From Platycnemis pennipes (taxonomy: Eukaryota > Arthropoda > Insecta > Odonata > Platycnemididae): a stretch of 64,000 nucleotides of DNA. Positions 25,203-36,847 of this stretch are shown piece by piece (within the stretch, counting starts at the first letter, position 1; every line of letters starts with the position of its first letter). The stretch covers positions 72,750,698-72,814,697 of the forward strand of contig OW121855.1 of assembly GCA_933228895.1 (NCBI GenBank), written 5' to 3'. Below the pieces are notes generated by a model that had not been told where the DNA came from, ran no database searches, and worked only from the letters and a program-made list of their open reading frames with translations. The position numbers were made by a program, and so were the translations under genes.

Positions 25203-25440
25203 ACTTTGGGAGTGAAAATAGTGCTGGCTTCCCATTCTTAGGGGCCAAGTTTTAATCCCAGAATATATTTCGTTCGAGGTTCCACTTGCAGTATTGAAGT
25301 TGCACTTACAGTTCCAGATGCAGTGGGGAGAGCATTCTAAATTCAGTATTCCTTCCGTTGAATGAGACACTTTAAATTGAACCCCTTGGCGACCTGAGTT
25401 AAGAGTAGGCTAATTCCGACAACAACAATTTGCTCACCTG
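25203..25440 (+). mobile_element. SINE family 1, near full length, diverged
   Basis: tRNA-like head GTGCTGGCTTCCCATTCTTA with AGTTTTAATCCC, then CAGTATTCCTTCCGTTG, CCCCTTGGCGACC and GTTAAGAGTAGGCTAATTCC. It is cut off before the final segment. Confidence 0.65.
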
Positions 25441-25519
25441 TGGGAAAGAGTAATAAATTGTGGTTCGTGTGATAGTTAGTAATCGTTAGTAATAATGTGT
25501 GGTATCCCTCCGTGTGATG

Positions 25520-25720
25520 ATCTTAATTTGTGGCCTCTGTTTACCATCAAATTCCTTGTTTTTATGGTTTCCCATCCAAGACCCTCCAATAGCCGTGTAG
25601 CCCCTACTGTACGCTTCTTGAAATTTGTCCCAAAACTCACTTCCTTCCTTTGGATCTTATTAACTCTCCAAGTATATTCCTTATTCGTTTGATATCAAAC
25701 TCTCGGTACTGAGGGTACAT
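25520..25720 (-). mobile_element. CR1/Jockey-like LINE fragment
   Basis: Shares GGTTTCCCATCCAAGA and the following arrangement with the CR1-like remnant at 26.97 kb (GGTTTCCCAACCAAGA). About 200 bp, truncated at the right by a SINE insertion at 25728. Confidence 0.5.
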
Positions 25721-25727
25721 TGCGATC

Positions 25728-26040
25728 GAGTTGGTGTGGTGGTTAGAGTATTGGTCCACCCCGAGGGCACGGTTCAATATCCATCGAAAGCGGATTTTTC
25801 ATTGGTATAACGATCCTTACTTGAGTGTCTTGTGGGAGTATTCAAGTACAGTACTTTGTCCGTTGGAACAGATGTTAAGCCGTGGTCCCCTTGGCCCCTT
25901 TTGTTAAGAGCAGGCTAATACCGACGGCGGGTTTTTCTCCTCCCCTCCTTTCCCTGAAAACACCCCTTTGCCCAATTACCTACATATCCTCTCCGGTCTA
26001 AACAACCTCAATTGTCGGTTGCCTCCCCCAACTAACAACA
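25728..26040 (+). mobile_element. SINE family 1, full length
   Basis: Complete head (GTTGGTGTGGTGGTTAGAGT, CACGGTTCAATATCC), body with GTTAAGCCGTGGTCCCCTTG and AAGAGCAGGCTAATACC, and tail CAACTAACAACAA. It is about 290 bp after another family 1 copy, and it truncates a CR1-like fragment. Confidence 0.8.
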
Positions 26041-26336
26041 ATCCAATTGAGTCCCTACCATTACTAAATAACATCTTCCTCCTAATTTTTCGCTAGAACA
26101 CCTCACAGCTCCCTATATAAATCCTAGTTTCTTCGAACTTGTGCCACCAACCTTCCAAAAGTCATTATATCTAGATAGTTATGAGGTTAGAGTGATTCAC
26201 ATACATATTTTAATTCACCTGCAATATTTATATCCACCCCACCAAAATCATAATTTTGCGCGGTCACATTGCTCCCTGATGTTTCCGCCTGATGTATTTC
26301 TCTCAAACGTTTAGTAAACAGAATCCAGATATGCAT

Positions 26337-26402
26337 CAACATCTACATGTTAAATCTGCGAGTCATCGAAACTGCGAGAGGCAAGGGGTGGTAGGTCACT
26401 AG
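26337..26402. repeat. Short dispersed repeat fragment
   Basis: The stretch with CAACATCTACATG, TCTGCGAGTCA and GCAAGGGGTGG resembles a widespread arthropod repeat terminus (a CATCTAC...CTGCGAGCCAC...GGCAAGGGGTG type sequence). It may be a 3' end related to the neighbouring CR1-like fragments. Recognition is from memory of the pattern only. Confidence 0.35.
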
Positions 26403-26939
26403 CCGTGAAATACATATATTGCTGGAAAATCAAATTAATTGAAGATGAAGTGTTGCGTGTAATATGTCAGAAATAACTACACCTTGTTTGTGTTTTTGAC
26501 GTGTATTGTGCGTAGGAGAAATCGAGTTCTTGTTGCTTATCTTCTTATTGCTCACTCCGACATTATAGGTCTCTTAATTTGTCACTTCTGTATTTACTCT
26601 TAATGTAATGTGGGGTAGAACTATGTATGCAGCGTCAGATTGGAATTCATGCCATTTGAATGCTTCATGTGACTTTAATAACAACATAACATTTGCAACC
26701 GTAAGCGTACTGGTACGTATACAGCATAGTACTACCAGCAACAACTCCAAATCTTTTCAAGTTCCATCTATTCGATTTTTGTTGATACCATTTAATAAAT
26801 TACATAAGCCTCAATGCTTCTGTATTCTTATGCTATTCTAGATAAATAAATCGCTATATATCCTCGGAAAATAGCATTTAAAAACCTCGTGGTCATAAAG
26901 ATGCGAAAGGGTGAGAGTAAATACAGAAGTGACTTGCGA

Positions 26940-27420
26940 ACGACCTTGTAGATTCTAAGGTTTCCCAACCAAGATCTATCAATAAGTGAGTGACATTCTG
27001 TGCGCACATAAAGGCTTAGTCACAAAACGAGCTGCTTTCCTTTGTAACTTAATCAGTTCCTGAATTAAATATTTATTCATTGGATCCCAAATCCTTGATG
27101 CATAATCAAGATGAGGCCTTAGAAGTTCGGAATCACTCCTTTCTTTTAGTATTCCACTTGAATCCTTAACCACAATTAGTTTGCTAAATCTCTGTTACTT
27201 CAGCGCTTTGCTATAAATTTTTTCAAATACGATACCATCATGATAGATTTGAAGTGACACTGATTCCCAGATATTTAACATCTTCCTCTACACTTATGTC
27301 TACACCGCTAAAATTATAATTTTAAGGTTGTTTTAGTTTTTTTTCTACCAGAAGTGTATTGCGGGGCATATTTTTAGATTTAGTTTTAGTTCCCAGACTT
27401 TATACCAATTACTGAAATAA
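26940..27420 (-). mobile_element. CR1/Jockey-like LINE reverse-transcriptase C-terminal remnant
   Basis: The minus strand encodes LLRPHLDYASRIWDP followed by KYLIQELIKLQRKAARFV, a close match to the LVRPHLEYASxVWDP...IxxLExVQRRAARFV block near the C-terminus of CR1/Jockey-type reverse transcriptases. Matching but frameshifted sequence continues to about 27420. Confidence 0.85.
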
Positions 27421-27624
27421 TTAAGATCGTTTGTGAACGACTTATAGTGTGCTTTTCTTCTGATTCCCACATAGATAGATATATATGTATTAAAATAAAA
27501 TTATATCGATGTATTACTGTAAAATGCTTTTGAACTCCGTGATCAAGACAGATTCTCAGTCGCCCCCAATAATTATAACATCTTGTTAAAATGGTCAGAG
27601 GGGTATTATGGTGCAGATGAGAAA

Positions 27625-27725
27625 AAGGTTTCATGACCGTGAAACAAACAACGCACCTTTGGCCCGGCAAGTCAAAGGTCAGTGGTTCGAATTCCGGGTA
27701 GGAAATTTTTTACCTTTGGCATTTT
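27625..27725 (+). mobile_element. tRNA-like SINE head fragment
   Basis: B box GTGGTTCGAATTCCGGGTAG preceded by GCACCTTTGGCCCGGCAAGT; the body after it is not recognisable. Confidence 0.45.
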
Positions 27726-28106
27726 CAACACGCTTGTTGCGCGGCAACATAAAATCTTCCTTTACACAAAGAATTGATAATATTAATATTGGCTGCGATG
27801 AACTCACACGTTCTTTTTTACTTATTTCTCGAGCGTTAGGTACAGATAAATATTTAAAAAAACAAAACTATCAATATATTTTTCAAAATGGAAGTTAAAT
27901 GCATCCTCAGACTTTTGCATGGCCATTGACACCCATTCAGATGGGTATAGATGAATGAAAATATAATAATAGCGATTTATTCTTGCATATATTTATTGAG
28001 TTCCTTGATAAATTTATACAATAATGAATAAAATAATGTATAAGCCCTATGTGTTCGGTCTCCTAATTGAAACATACTGTTTTATTTCTCTTGTTTCCCT
28101 CCGCAG

Positions 28107-28646
28107 TGGTCTCTACGACGGAGGCCCCGAAGAAGAAAAAGAAGTCATCCTTCGCCAGGAAGCGCAGGGCCGCCGGGGCCACGACGAGGGACGGTCGCCG
28201 TGGCCGGCCCGCCGACGTCCTCCCGAGGAGGGCCCGAAGAGGGGCCTCCGACGGCTCGGCCCAGCACCTCTCGGACGAGATGGCCGACTACGGCGAGGAG
28301 GAGGGCGAGGGGGGCGAGGAAGTGGGGCGGAGGGGCGAGGTGATGTGCACGTGCGACCCCGGCGAGTTCCTCTGCCGCTCCTCCTGCTTCTGCGTGCCGG
28401 ACGTGTGGCGCTGCGACTCGTACGTGGACTGCGAGGGCAACGCCGAGGACGAGGCGGACTGCGCGACGGACACTTGGACGGACAGGGGGGACGGCGGCGA
28501 GGACGGAGTGGGTGACCTCATCGCCCCCGAGGACTGCCGCAGCCTCCCTCAGTGTCCGTCGGGGCGCTGCATATACAGCTGGTGGATCTGCGATGGAGAG
28601 AACGACTGCGGGGACGGCTGGGACGAGGAGAAGTGCGGAGACCCCG
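28107..28646 (+). CDS. Internal exon B: basic/acidic linker plus two LDLa domains, paralogue of exon A
   Basis: The acceptor is a pyrimidine tract ending CCGCAG just before 28107, and the donor GTGAGT starts at 28647. The exon is 540 nt (180 codons) with phase-1 borders on both sides, so it joins exon A in frame (G plus TG gives Val). Residues 8-40 are strongly basic (Lys and Arg runs); residues about 60-78 are acidic and Gly-rich. LDLa 1 is at residues 81-119 and LDLa 2 at 144-177, the same lengths (39 and 34) as in exon A. By direct alignment about 23 of 39 and 23 of 34 positions are identical. LDLa 1 again carries eight cysteines, and LDLa 2 again has CDG...DCGDGWDE with Trp where most LDLa domains have Ser. 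The exon is very GC- and CpG-rich. The two exons probably arose by duplication; the 16-kb gap between them could hide further small exons that I did not find. Confidence 0.9.
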
Positions 28647-30609
28647 GTGAGTGACCACCGCTCTATGTCAACTGTGGTTGGTGCGAACTGATCCAATCAC
28701 GCCGACCGGCAATCTCACCTGCAGGTTGCTCAATCGCAGCCAATAGGGTCTTGCATCCCGGTCACGTGCTGAGTCTGTTTATCTGTTTGAGGGAATTCCG
28801 TTAAGGAGGTTGATCCGAAAAGTGAAAGTCATGTAATTTTTTTTATATTTTCAGCAACTATAGAACTAAAGTTCCTCTGTCTAATAAAGTAAAGATAATT
28901 ATACCAACCCCTACTCCTTTTTGCACAAATTGCATTTGAAATTACATACGAGTAACGGCGAGAATGGCCATCACATGGGAATATAACGTTTAAAAATACC
29001 ATAGTAACATGTCATTTTTGCAAAAAACTGATATGTTATGCGTAATTTCACAAGAAATAAAATGACACGAAAAAAAGGCATCAACCCACCGTATTATTCG
29101 TTAAATCCACCAATTTCTGCGCTTATAGCAGACGAAATGCGTTAGTTGTCTTCAAGTGGCGCTGCGGTCGCTCTAGCCAAAATGTATGGTGCATGAATAA
29201 TATTATTACCAATGAGATATTAAAGCATATTTCAGAAAATATTATAACATAATGTTTGATAGTAATATTCTGGTGTTATAAATTAGTAAATTCATTGAGT
29301 ACATGAATTTATTTCTTTAAAGTAAATGCTGAATTGACTCCATAGTCGAGCTGATTAAAATTATCATAAAAAAGAAATCCTTCGACTTTACATCGTATTT
29401 CTTGTGATACTTATGACTTTCAATAGCTTAGGTAATTTTCTTTGTTAAGTAAGGATCACTTAGCAGGCATATACTCGTACTTAAATTAATAAGATTCCTC
29501 AGACAACTTGGCTCAAGCAGTCGCGAGCCAACCTCCTTAAGTTACTATTTTTTTGATAGGCATCCAATGTTTAGGGTAAGTTTTGATGAGTGTCACTACC
29601 CTACTTTGCATTTCTCGCTTGAAATATGCTATTTATCTCCTCAAGCTGGCATATTTCATACTCCTGATCATACTGTTCATAAAACCTTCTCTCTTTTCCT
29701 TCTACTCACTTCTCCAGAATACTAATTTCGATGGAGATCTTCAACATACCATCCTTCTCAATTCATGTTCCACCCACCTGTTCTACCTTCTTCAAATTTC
29801 TGACAGTAATCTTCTCTTCTCCCCAGTCATGTGCTAAACTAATTCATTCCTTTCCGTCCGTCGCAGTTTCTAAATTATTCTCCCTGGCCACATTTCTGAC
29901 TTTGGATAAAAAAATCAGCCTATATATTAGCTCAACGAGTCATTTGATGATTCTTCGGTCGAATTTAAACCCTAAGTAATAATAAAAATTACCGCAATAG
30001 TTTTCATTTTTGTGTCAACCAAGCAAATATTACGTTAATTAAAGAACGCCTAATCCTTGGATCCATACTCAAATCAAACCAATCCCAGGGACAAAAGTCT
30101 TTTGTGATTGGAAAGGGTTGCGATATAGACACTTTTATCGCTTAAAACAAAATAAACATTCTTTGCACGCCTGTGTTTCAATTAGTCGTAAGCGTTATCG
30201 ATATTTCCACGCAATCATCGATAGCGGAGGGTATGAATAATCTCAGAGATTTTGGATTAAGGACGATCTATCGAGGAATAGTTAATTTTGTTTTCGTCCT
30301 GAATTAATTAGACAAGAAAACAATAGTGGAAAATGGTGAACCAAAAAACCAACACGTTTCATAGATAAGAAAATTAGAAATTAAAACGCGATTATCCCTT
30401 TCCTGGATAAGATGAAAATTAGGAATAATTGAGATGGTTTGTTTCCGGAATATGAGGTTTTCGAGACTAACGTATTGTGCAACATTGCTCTCCTGCTCGT
30501 CCTTTAACCCCTCCCCTCCACCCTGGGGCTCCTCACAGATCAGCGGTCATAATATACCAGAGCTGTTAAAAAAAAATGTCCAAGACTATTTCTTTCATAT
30601 TTTCATGAA
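28647..30609. other. No gene seen after exon B
   Basis: AT-rich intron start. A polypyrimidine stretch at 29640-29960 may be a further decayed antisense LINE, but I could not confirm a motif. Confidence 0.45.
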
Positions 30610-30731
30610 CATTTAGAAATCACTCCATTATATATGAATACGCCATTACCTTAATTTATTTCCTTTTAGAAATTTAGAAATCATTTACAACATTTATAAA
30701 TCACTCCATTATACATGAATACTCCATTACC
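30610..30731 (+). repeat. Short tandem-like duplication, 2 x about 42 bp
   Basis: Copies at about 30610-30651 and 30690-30731 share AAATCACTCCATTATA and GAATAC(G/T)CCATTACCT, 80 bp apart, with three or so mismatches. Confidence 0.8.
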
Positions 30732-32684
30732 TATGTGTATTTTTTTTTAAATACCTAATCCTCTTCCCATTGCTTACATCTTCTCGGTGTATTTTCCACT
30801 TCGTGTTTCAACGCAGTTTTCGGAATCGAAAAAAGACCCGGCATCGAATTTTGTTTTTACTTATTCAGTAGTTAGTCTGAAATTGCCTCTCTTTTCACCT
30901 TGGTCTAAGTTTAGGAACAGGAAAAAGCCGGTGGGGGTCAAGCTAGGTTGGTTAGAAGGCTGGGGTCAAAGGAAAGTTGATTTTTTAGCCTAAAATCCAC
31001 GAAATGTGTTGATTAAATAAGAGGGCGCACTGCCGTGCTGTGAAAACGAAGACTGTTCCTTTAAAAAGTACCGATTTTTCCTTCTGATTGTTTCACGGAG
31101 GCCTTCCAAAACTCCAGATATTAGGTCTGTTTTACTGCTAAATGGACATGTCACACTTCTCCACTAGTTTCTGGCTGTTAATTGTCAATTAGAGCGTAAA
31201 AGACACCCCAGATTCACATGATTATCGTCATTTGATTCCGAAGGTCTTCCACTTCATGGATCATCTGATAAGATTCCCGACCCCTTTGAAAACGCAAATA
31301 CCACTCAAAACTCATTCTCCGAGTCATTACCTCTTCTCCAAAAGCCATTATCAACACTTCAGAAGTTTCCGTAGCAGTTTTGTCAAGGTTAAAACATGAA
31401 TTTGATGGGGAAATGCAGTTCAAAGACATGAGGACAATACTCTGCGGCCGATAAATAATTTTACAATATCGGTTGTAGCTGAAAAACACATATTCATAAA
31501 AAAAACAGTGTGGTAGTAGTTTTAAGAGCGTTTTTAGCTTTCAAGCGAGATGAATTAGACCTGAAAGGCATAAACAGTTGCCACGCAATTCAAACTATCG
31601 TGTAAAGTTTTGATCTAGATCTTGCATATATGGTTTCCTTCCAAAGAAAACTGTTTTAAGACCTAACGGTAATGTGAACGAGCATTGGAACATGTCTTAC
31701 TTTAAAAAAATTAGTGAAAAGTATAGTAGCCTGACATCTGTTCCATTATTATGGATGTCCATCGTGTTGTGCTTGAATTCATGAATTGTATCCTTAACGT
31801 ATATTGGCAACCATTACTTATGGCTTTTGTAGAGCATACGAATTGATTGCAATTTAGTACGTAACCAATTCTAAAAAGTACGTCCCCTTGGTAGTTTTTA
31901 AATATTGTTTTAGAATGTGATTTGTGAGTGGTTAGCTAACTCATGGTTAATTTACTGCTTTGCGACGTGTTCTATGGCTGTGCGTACAAGTCAATACTTA
32001 ATGTTTAGTCAATACGTGCCACACGCCCTGTAGATGAATTGTACGCTGTTTTGTAGGTGTACATGTAGTTTTATAAGCATATAAGACGATGTTTTGCACT
32101 GTTGTTGCCAAGAAAATTTAAATTTTTAGGTTATAAATCTGTCTCACGATCTCTGCATGTGTAAACTTCATGGACCTCGATTTTCTCATATCGGCTATTG
32201 ATACCGAAAAAAGCTGGCCTTGGGTCTTTTTAACCCCGATTATCAGTTTCGGATATCAGATTTCGATACGTTCCCCCTTTCTCGAAAGCGAGTGCCAGAA
32301 ATCTGCCCGTCGAGCTGGTGATTGACCCAGGTGCTAAAGAACTAATGTCTAGAGATTATTCTGGGCTTTTCTTTGAATCACCGGGGAATAAGCATAAGCC
32401 ATGATGCTTTTAATTCTCTCTGCAGTGCACGATATTCTTATATTTCTCATGATAAACCTTATAACAGGTTTTATTTGGGATCTTCTTTTGAAGCCGCGCT
32501 ACACGGTCATTGAAATTGATTGTGGGTTGGATTGTCGCGTTTGTGTGAGCAGTTGTCCGTGTAGCAGCCCGTTACGTGGTAAATTTCCAGTGTAATTGCT
32601 TGACAGATTTAGGCACTGCAGTCGTTGTAGGTTATTTCAAGCCTACCGCGTGAACGGTGGTGAAATTCACATTAATTGCCATGA

Positions 32685-32745
32685 GAAAAAATTCACCTGG
32701 ACCGGGAATCGAACCACGGACCTTCAGCCAAAGCTCCATGGTCCG
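32685..32745 (-). mobile_element. tRNA-like SINE head fragment, antisense
   Basis: The minus strand has GGTCCGTGGTTCGATTCCCG, a B box, with ATGGAGCTTTGGCTGAAGG before it. No SINE body follows. Confidence 0.5.
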
Positions 32746-32934
32746 TGAACTGCAGTCGTTGGTGTAATAATTAATTCACAACACACCGTCAGGTAGCGGT
32801 AGTACCATCGGTATACTATACACTGTCAATTTCTATCAAGTAGTTGTTAAATAGACGTGAAAGGAGTAACTAATTATTACCACTGCTTTAAAGCATATTC
32901 CTCAACAAATTGTCGTGCCCTCTAGTCCCGTATA

Positions 32935-33247
32935 CTTTTTTCATGGGTGTTTTCAAATCTGTTTCCGCGCTAATAGGCTCTTCAGACCCGGAGGAAAGGT
33001 ATAAGGAAAGGAATTGAAGGGACCTGAGCATATATAGCATACAATTTGCCAACATATAACGAATGGCGCCGAGGGGTTAACGATTTAACATCCTATCTGA
33101 CAGACAGAGTACTTCATTTGAATTTCTCTCCACTTAGCGCTCAAGTGGGGACCTGTGCAACGTAAAATATATTCCCCTATGAGGGATCGAACCTGGACCC
33201 TCGGGGAAGGAGACCGATCCGAACGACCAACTTACCGATCCGATTCC
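32935..33247 (-). mobile_element. SINE family 1, full length, antisense
   Basis: Right end: antisense tRNA head with GGGATCGAACCTGGACCC and ACGACCAACTTACC. Then CTCAAGTGGGGACC, CAGACAGAGTACT, and the alternative-tail 3' end GCTCTTCAGACCCGGAGG at the left. About 30 bp of the middle is replaced by unrelated sequence near 33030. Confidence 0.75.
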
Positions 33248-33544
33248 AGAAGGCAAGAGTATAAACGATTCGTTTGTTTCCAATGATTGCCATATGTTAT
33301 GCCAACGAAGGGGTAAACTTATACGTATCTCTGATGAAGTGCCTTTGTCTGTATCAGTAGATACTTATACGAAGGACATGGTTGCTAGTGAATTTCCTCT
33401 CCTATATACCCTCGACACACTCGCGGTATGCTCACGAGCTACAGATGCTTTTGTCAATAATATTATTATGTGGTAGAATTTAGTTTTACGAGGGATTCCT
33501 CTGTAATTTATATTGCAAGCATTATGTAACTACATGCTTACCGC

Positions 33545-33845
33545 GGTCTCTCAAATGGGTCATTTCCATTCATATAAGGCCGGAGTTTGAATCCCAGTAG
33601 TGGGAAATATTTATATTGATAAACCGTCCCCTGCTTTGATAATGGTAGTAGATCTCTTCGAGTCCAATACTCCGCCCGTCGGATGAGACGTTAAGGCATG
33701 TGTACTTTGGCGCCTTCCGTTATGAGAAGACTTATATCGACGTCGGGTTTCTTTCCGTCTTTCCTACTCTTTTCCTTTCGATTCCCATCATTTTTCGCTT
33801 GCCTTTAAGTGCGGGGTAGACTTCAAATTGCAGATGAGATGAGAA
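33545..33845 (+). mobile_element. SINE family 1, full length, alternative tail
   Basis: Degenerate head with GGAGTTTGAATCCCAGTAG, then CAATACTCCGCCCGTCGGAT, GACGTTAAGGCATG, CGACGTCGGGTTTC and the tail TTTAAGTGCGGGGTAGACTT plus GATGAGATGAG. It lies head-to-head with the antisense copy at 32.9-33.2 kb, about 300 bp away. Confidence 0.75.
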
Positions 33846-34568
33846 ACAGGCTTTCTATACCTCACAATGTCGGTCGGTGAAACGGTGTCGTTATCAATGG
33901 AGCTGTTTGAAATAGAGCCATTGTTTCACCTTAATTGATTGATAAAATGAGATTCTTTGATTCGCTTACTAAGCTGTGTCCGAATTCACTAGCCATTAGG
34001 AATTAATCATGTTATATTAGCCATCGAAGGTGCCTGTGTTCCTCAATGTCTAGAGGGAGCATGGATTCGGTAGAAAACTATAGTGTCGCAATCTTTGGTG
34101 TAATATGAGACTTAGTAATAAATGAGTAGCAGTAACCTGAATCGGGATTCTTTACCAGTGGTCATCTTTGAAGCAATTTCCTTTTACTTCTAATTCTTTG
34201 GAGTCTAACAGATTGTCTCCGGAGTTGTCATGCTTTTTTTAAAAATATTTTCCTAGCACATGCCCCGCTTCAACTAATACGTTTCGCCAAGTTTGCCTGC
34301 GTCTAATAATGCACAGCCTAAGTGCATTTTCAGATATTCCAGGCAGAAATCATCTTTCGCTCTGTTGATTTAAAGAAAAATAATGATTTTCCATTTTAAT
34401 TACACAGAGTTTGATTTAAATTGCTCAAATTTGCATACTAAGTTTTGTTTACGACCAAGTACAACGTTTTATCTCTACTTTGTTAGTGTATGATAAAATG
34501 GATATGAACTGTTGCTTAAGTAGCCAATTTGGTGGTGCAATCCGAGTATGACGGTTTTTATTTTTTAA

Positions 34569-34597
34569 GCGGCCAATATTTAAAAAATATTGGCCGC
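34569..34597. repeat. Perfect 13-bp inverted repeat
   Basis: GCGGCCAATATTT (34569-34581) and its exact complement (34585-34597) with a 3-nt A loop. No associated gene. Confidence 0.9.
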
Positions 34598-35159
34598 GCT
34601 TCATTACAAGTCATATACAAGCAGAGGAGAAAGCTACCGCACGAATTTCAAAAACCCATGTCACTACCTTCAACTATATGCCTTATTCTTATTCTTTTTC
34701 TTTGGAATAAAAACAACATACAAGTAGCTTGTCTCGCTGATTTATGAAATTTTTTTATAAATGTTCAAAAAAAATATTTTATAAATGTTTTAAAAAAATA
34801 TTTTTTAAACATTTACCAATCCAAATTGAATACCTTAGCAAAATATAGAAATGAATTGTTTTTAGTTGTACATTAGGTGTGCCTCTTAAATATACCTTTG
34901 TGATTTTTCACTATTAAATTCAAAATTTCTGGAGGAGAAATAAAAGAAATAATTTCAAACTCACATATGAAGTATTTCGTCTGCTCCATTATGAGCATTA
35001 AAGATCACGTAAGTAATTGTGTATATTTATTACCACAACAATCATTCTTCTACCCTCAAAAAGCGCTGTGCATTATGGGATGGTTATTTGAAGAAGGCGT
35101 AGAAATAGGATACACTTTATGCTCACTTTGCCGACAGCAACATTAGATGACTAAATTTG

Positions 35160-36000
35160 GTGACTAAATTGATGCCTGCGGATTCGGACCCACTTCAAAA
35201 AGGCTTCCTCCGTTCGAAGGGAGTATTTAGGCAACTAATTGGCGAATTTGGGCACGGATTTAGTTTTATTACCTCCATTTAAACATCTCGAGTCAAGGAT
35301 ATGTCCCGTGCTCTGAATCAACGAGGTGGTGGGATCCCGTCAAAGGGAATCAAAAGTTACTGTTTCGTATCAGGGGCGAAAACAGCTGTTCATCCGGCGA
35401 AGGAACGATGCGTACGAGAGAGGCGCGTCGTCACATTCAGCCGAAGAGAAGTTGAATGCGTCTCATTCGGAGTGGTGAGGCGGGAGTCAAGAGGGAATGG
35501 AAATTAAATCCCGCACGAACGCGAATGAAGTCAGGGAACGAATTGGGACCCTGGATTCAAAGAACCCCGAGTCTCCGCGAACCAGTAAAACCCCTCCTCG
35601 CCAAAGGAAATTAAATCAGCGCCTCCAGGCGGGAGACGAGAGAAGGACGGCCCGACGCCATTGACGAGTCGTCCCGTCTCGGGTCTTAATGAGAAATTCG
35701 TGAATGGATGGGTGATTCTTCAATCCCAAGAGGCCCTCGCCCAACTTTTCTATGGAATGGGAGGCATGTAGTCCGCTCTCGCGAGCGATGCTCGACTTCG
35801 CGTTAGAACTCGCGATATTCCTGGAGTCACTCTGTTCGACGAGAGAGGTTATTGCGTCAGTAGAACTTTGATTAACAGGTCGGCCTCGGGAAATAAATGC
35901 TTGAATGGGTTAGAGAGTACTGCTCTCCGGGGTGCAGGATACCCGGCGGAACCAAAATTAGCAGTCAAAAAGTCACCCAGAGAAAGAGGTAATCCTGCCA
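35160..36000. other. CpG-rich patch
   Basis: About 800 bp with many CG dinucleotides and purine-rich strings (GGCGGGAGACGAGAGAAGG, CCCGACGCC). No frame longer than 70 codons. Confidence 0.45.
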
Positions 36001-36847
36001 GAAGAAGAATTTAATTACAAATCTAAATACAAGCTTTGAAGTAAAAAAAAACCTTTATCAGTACTAATATTTGGAGAATTTTCCTTGACGGTAGTGTAGT
36101 GAGGTAAGGAGAATTTTGATGATAAAATAGACCGACAGATGAACAAAGTGCTTGGAAGAATGGGAGAAAATGGATGTTTAATTTAAATCTAGATAGAAAA
36201 TGGCGAAAATCTATTCGGATTTATCCTAAGGCATGTTGATTTGATGAATACAGTTGTTAGTTGCTATCAAGGGAAAAGTTGAATGAGTAGAAAGGCAAAG
36301 GAAGGCATTATACGAAACATTTATGCAAGTAGTGATGGATATATGCGTTTACGTTACTCATTACCATGCGATCTACTGCAAGGCTTATGGCAGGGGATTT
36401 TAGGTTACCAACCGTTAGAGCTGGGGAGAAGATAAAATAAATTTGAAATTAATTACTTGTATATTGTATCCGAATTCTACAACTTTCTCTCCACTCAACT
36501 CGTATATGTCATATTATGCCCTTCCTTATGCCCAATTACTTTCTCTAATGATTGAATGCAAACTTCACTTTTTCTCAAGCTAAGTTCGTGCTTAAGAAAT
36601 TTTCTGCCTTCCATCATGCCCTTCAAAACGCCCTGGTCCCTTATTCCCTTTTTCATCCATTTTATATATCCTCCGCTCCTAATTCACTCATCTTTCCCCT
36701 CCTATCATTCAAACTCCTATCATTCCTCGTTCAAACTTATTTTCTTTCAACTTCTCCGTGACCACATCTCTAATATCTATTTTGATTCTATTTCGTTTGG
36801 CGCCATCATATATCTTGCTTATTTTACTACGCTGGAATTTACGGATA

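Larger units (their letters stand above)
11957..28106 (+). other. Intron between exons A and B (about 16 kb)
   Basis: Phase-1 interval bounded by GTGAGT and a pyrimidine tract plus CAG. It contains only repeats: a fold-back element, SINEs, LINE remnants, a 185-bp tandem duplication and a G-rich run. I found no further LDLa pattern or long GC-rich frame in it, but short exons would be easy to miss. Confidence 0.6.

Noticed and set aside
28145..28696. Long open frames on the minus strand and other frames over exons A and B
   Set aside because: They are by-products of the high GC content of the real + strand exons; they lack domains and splice-consistent borders.
30610..30731. CRISPR-like array
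   Set aside because: Only two imperfect copies, no regular spacers, and a eukaryotic context.
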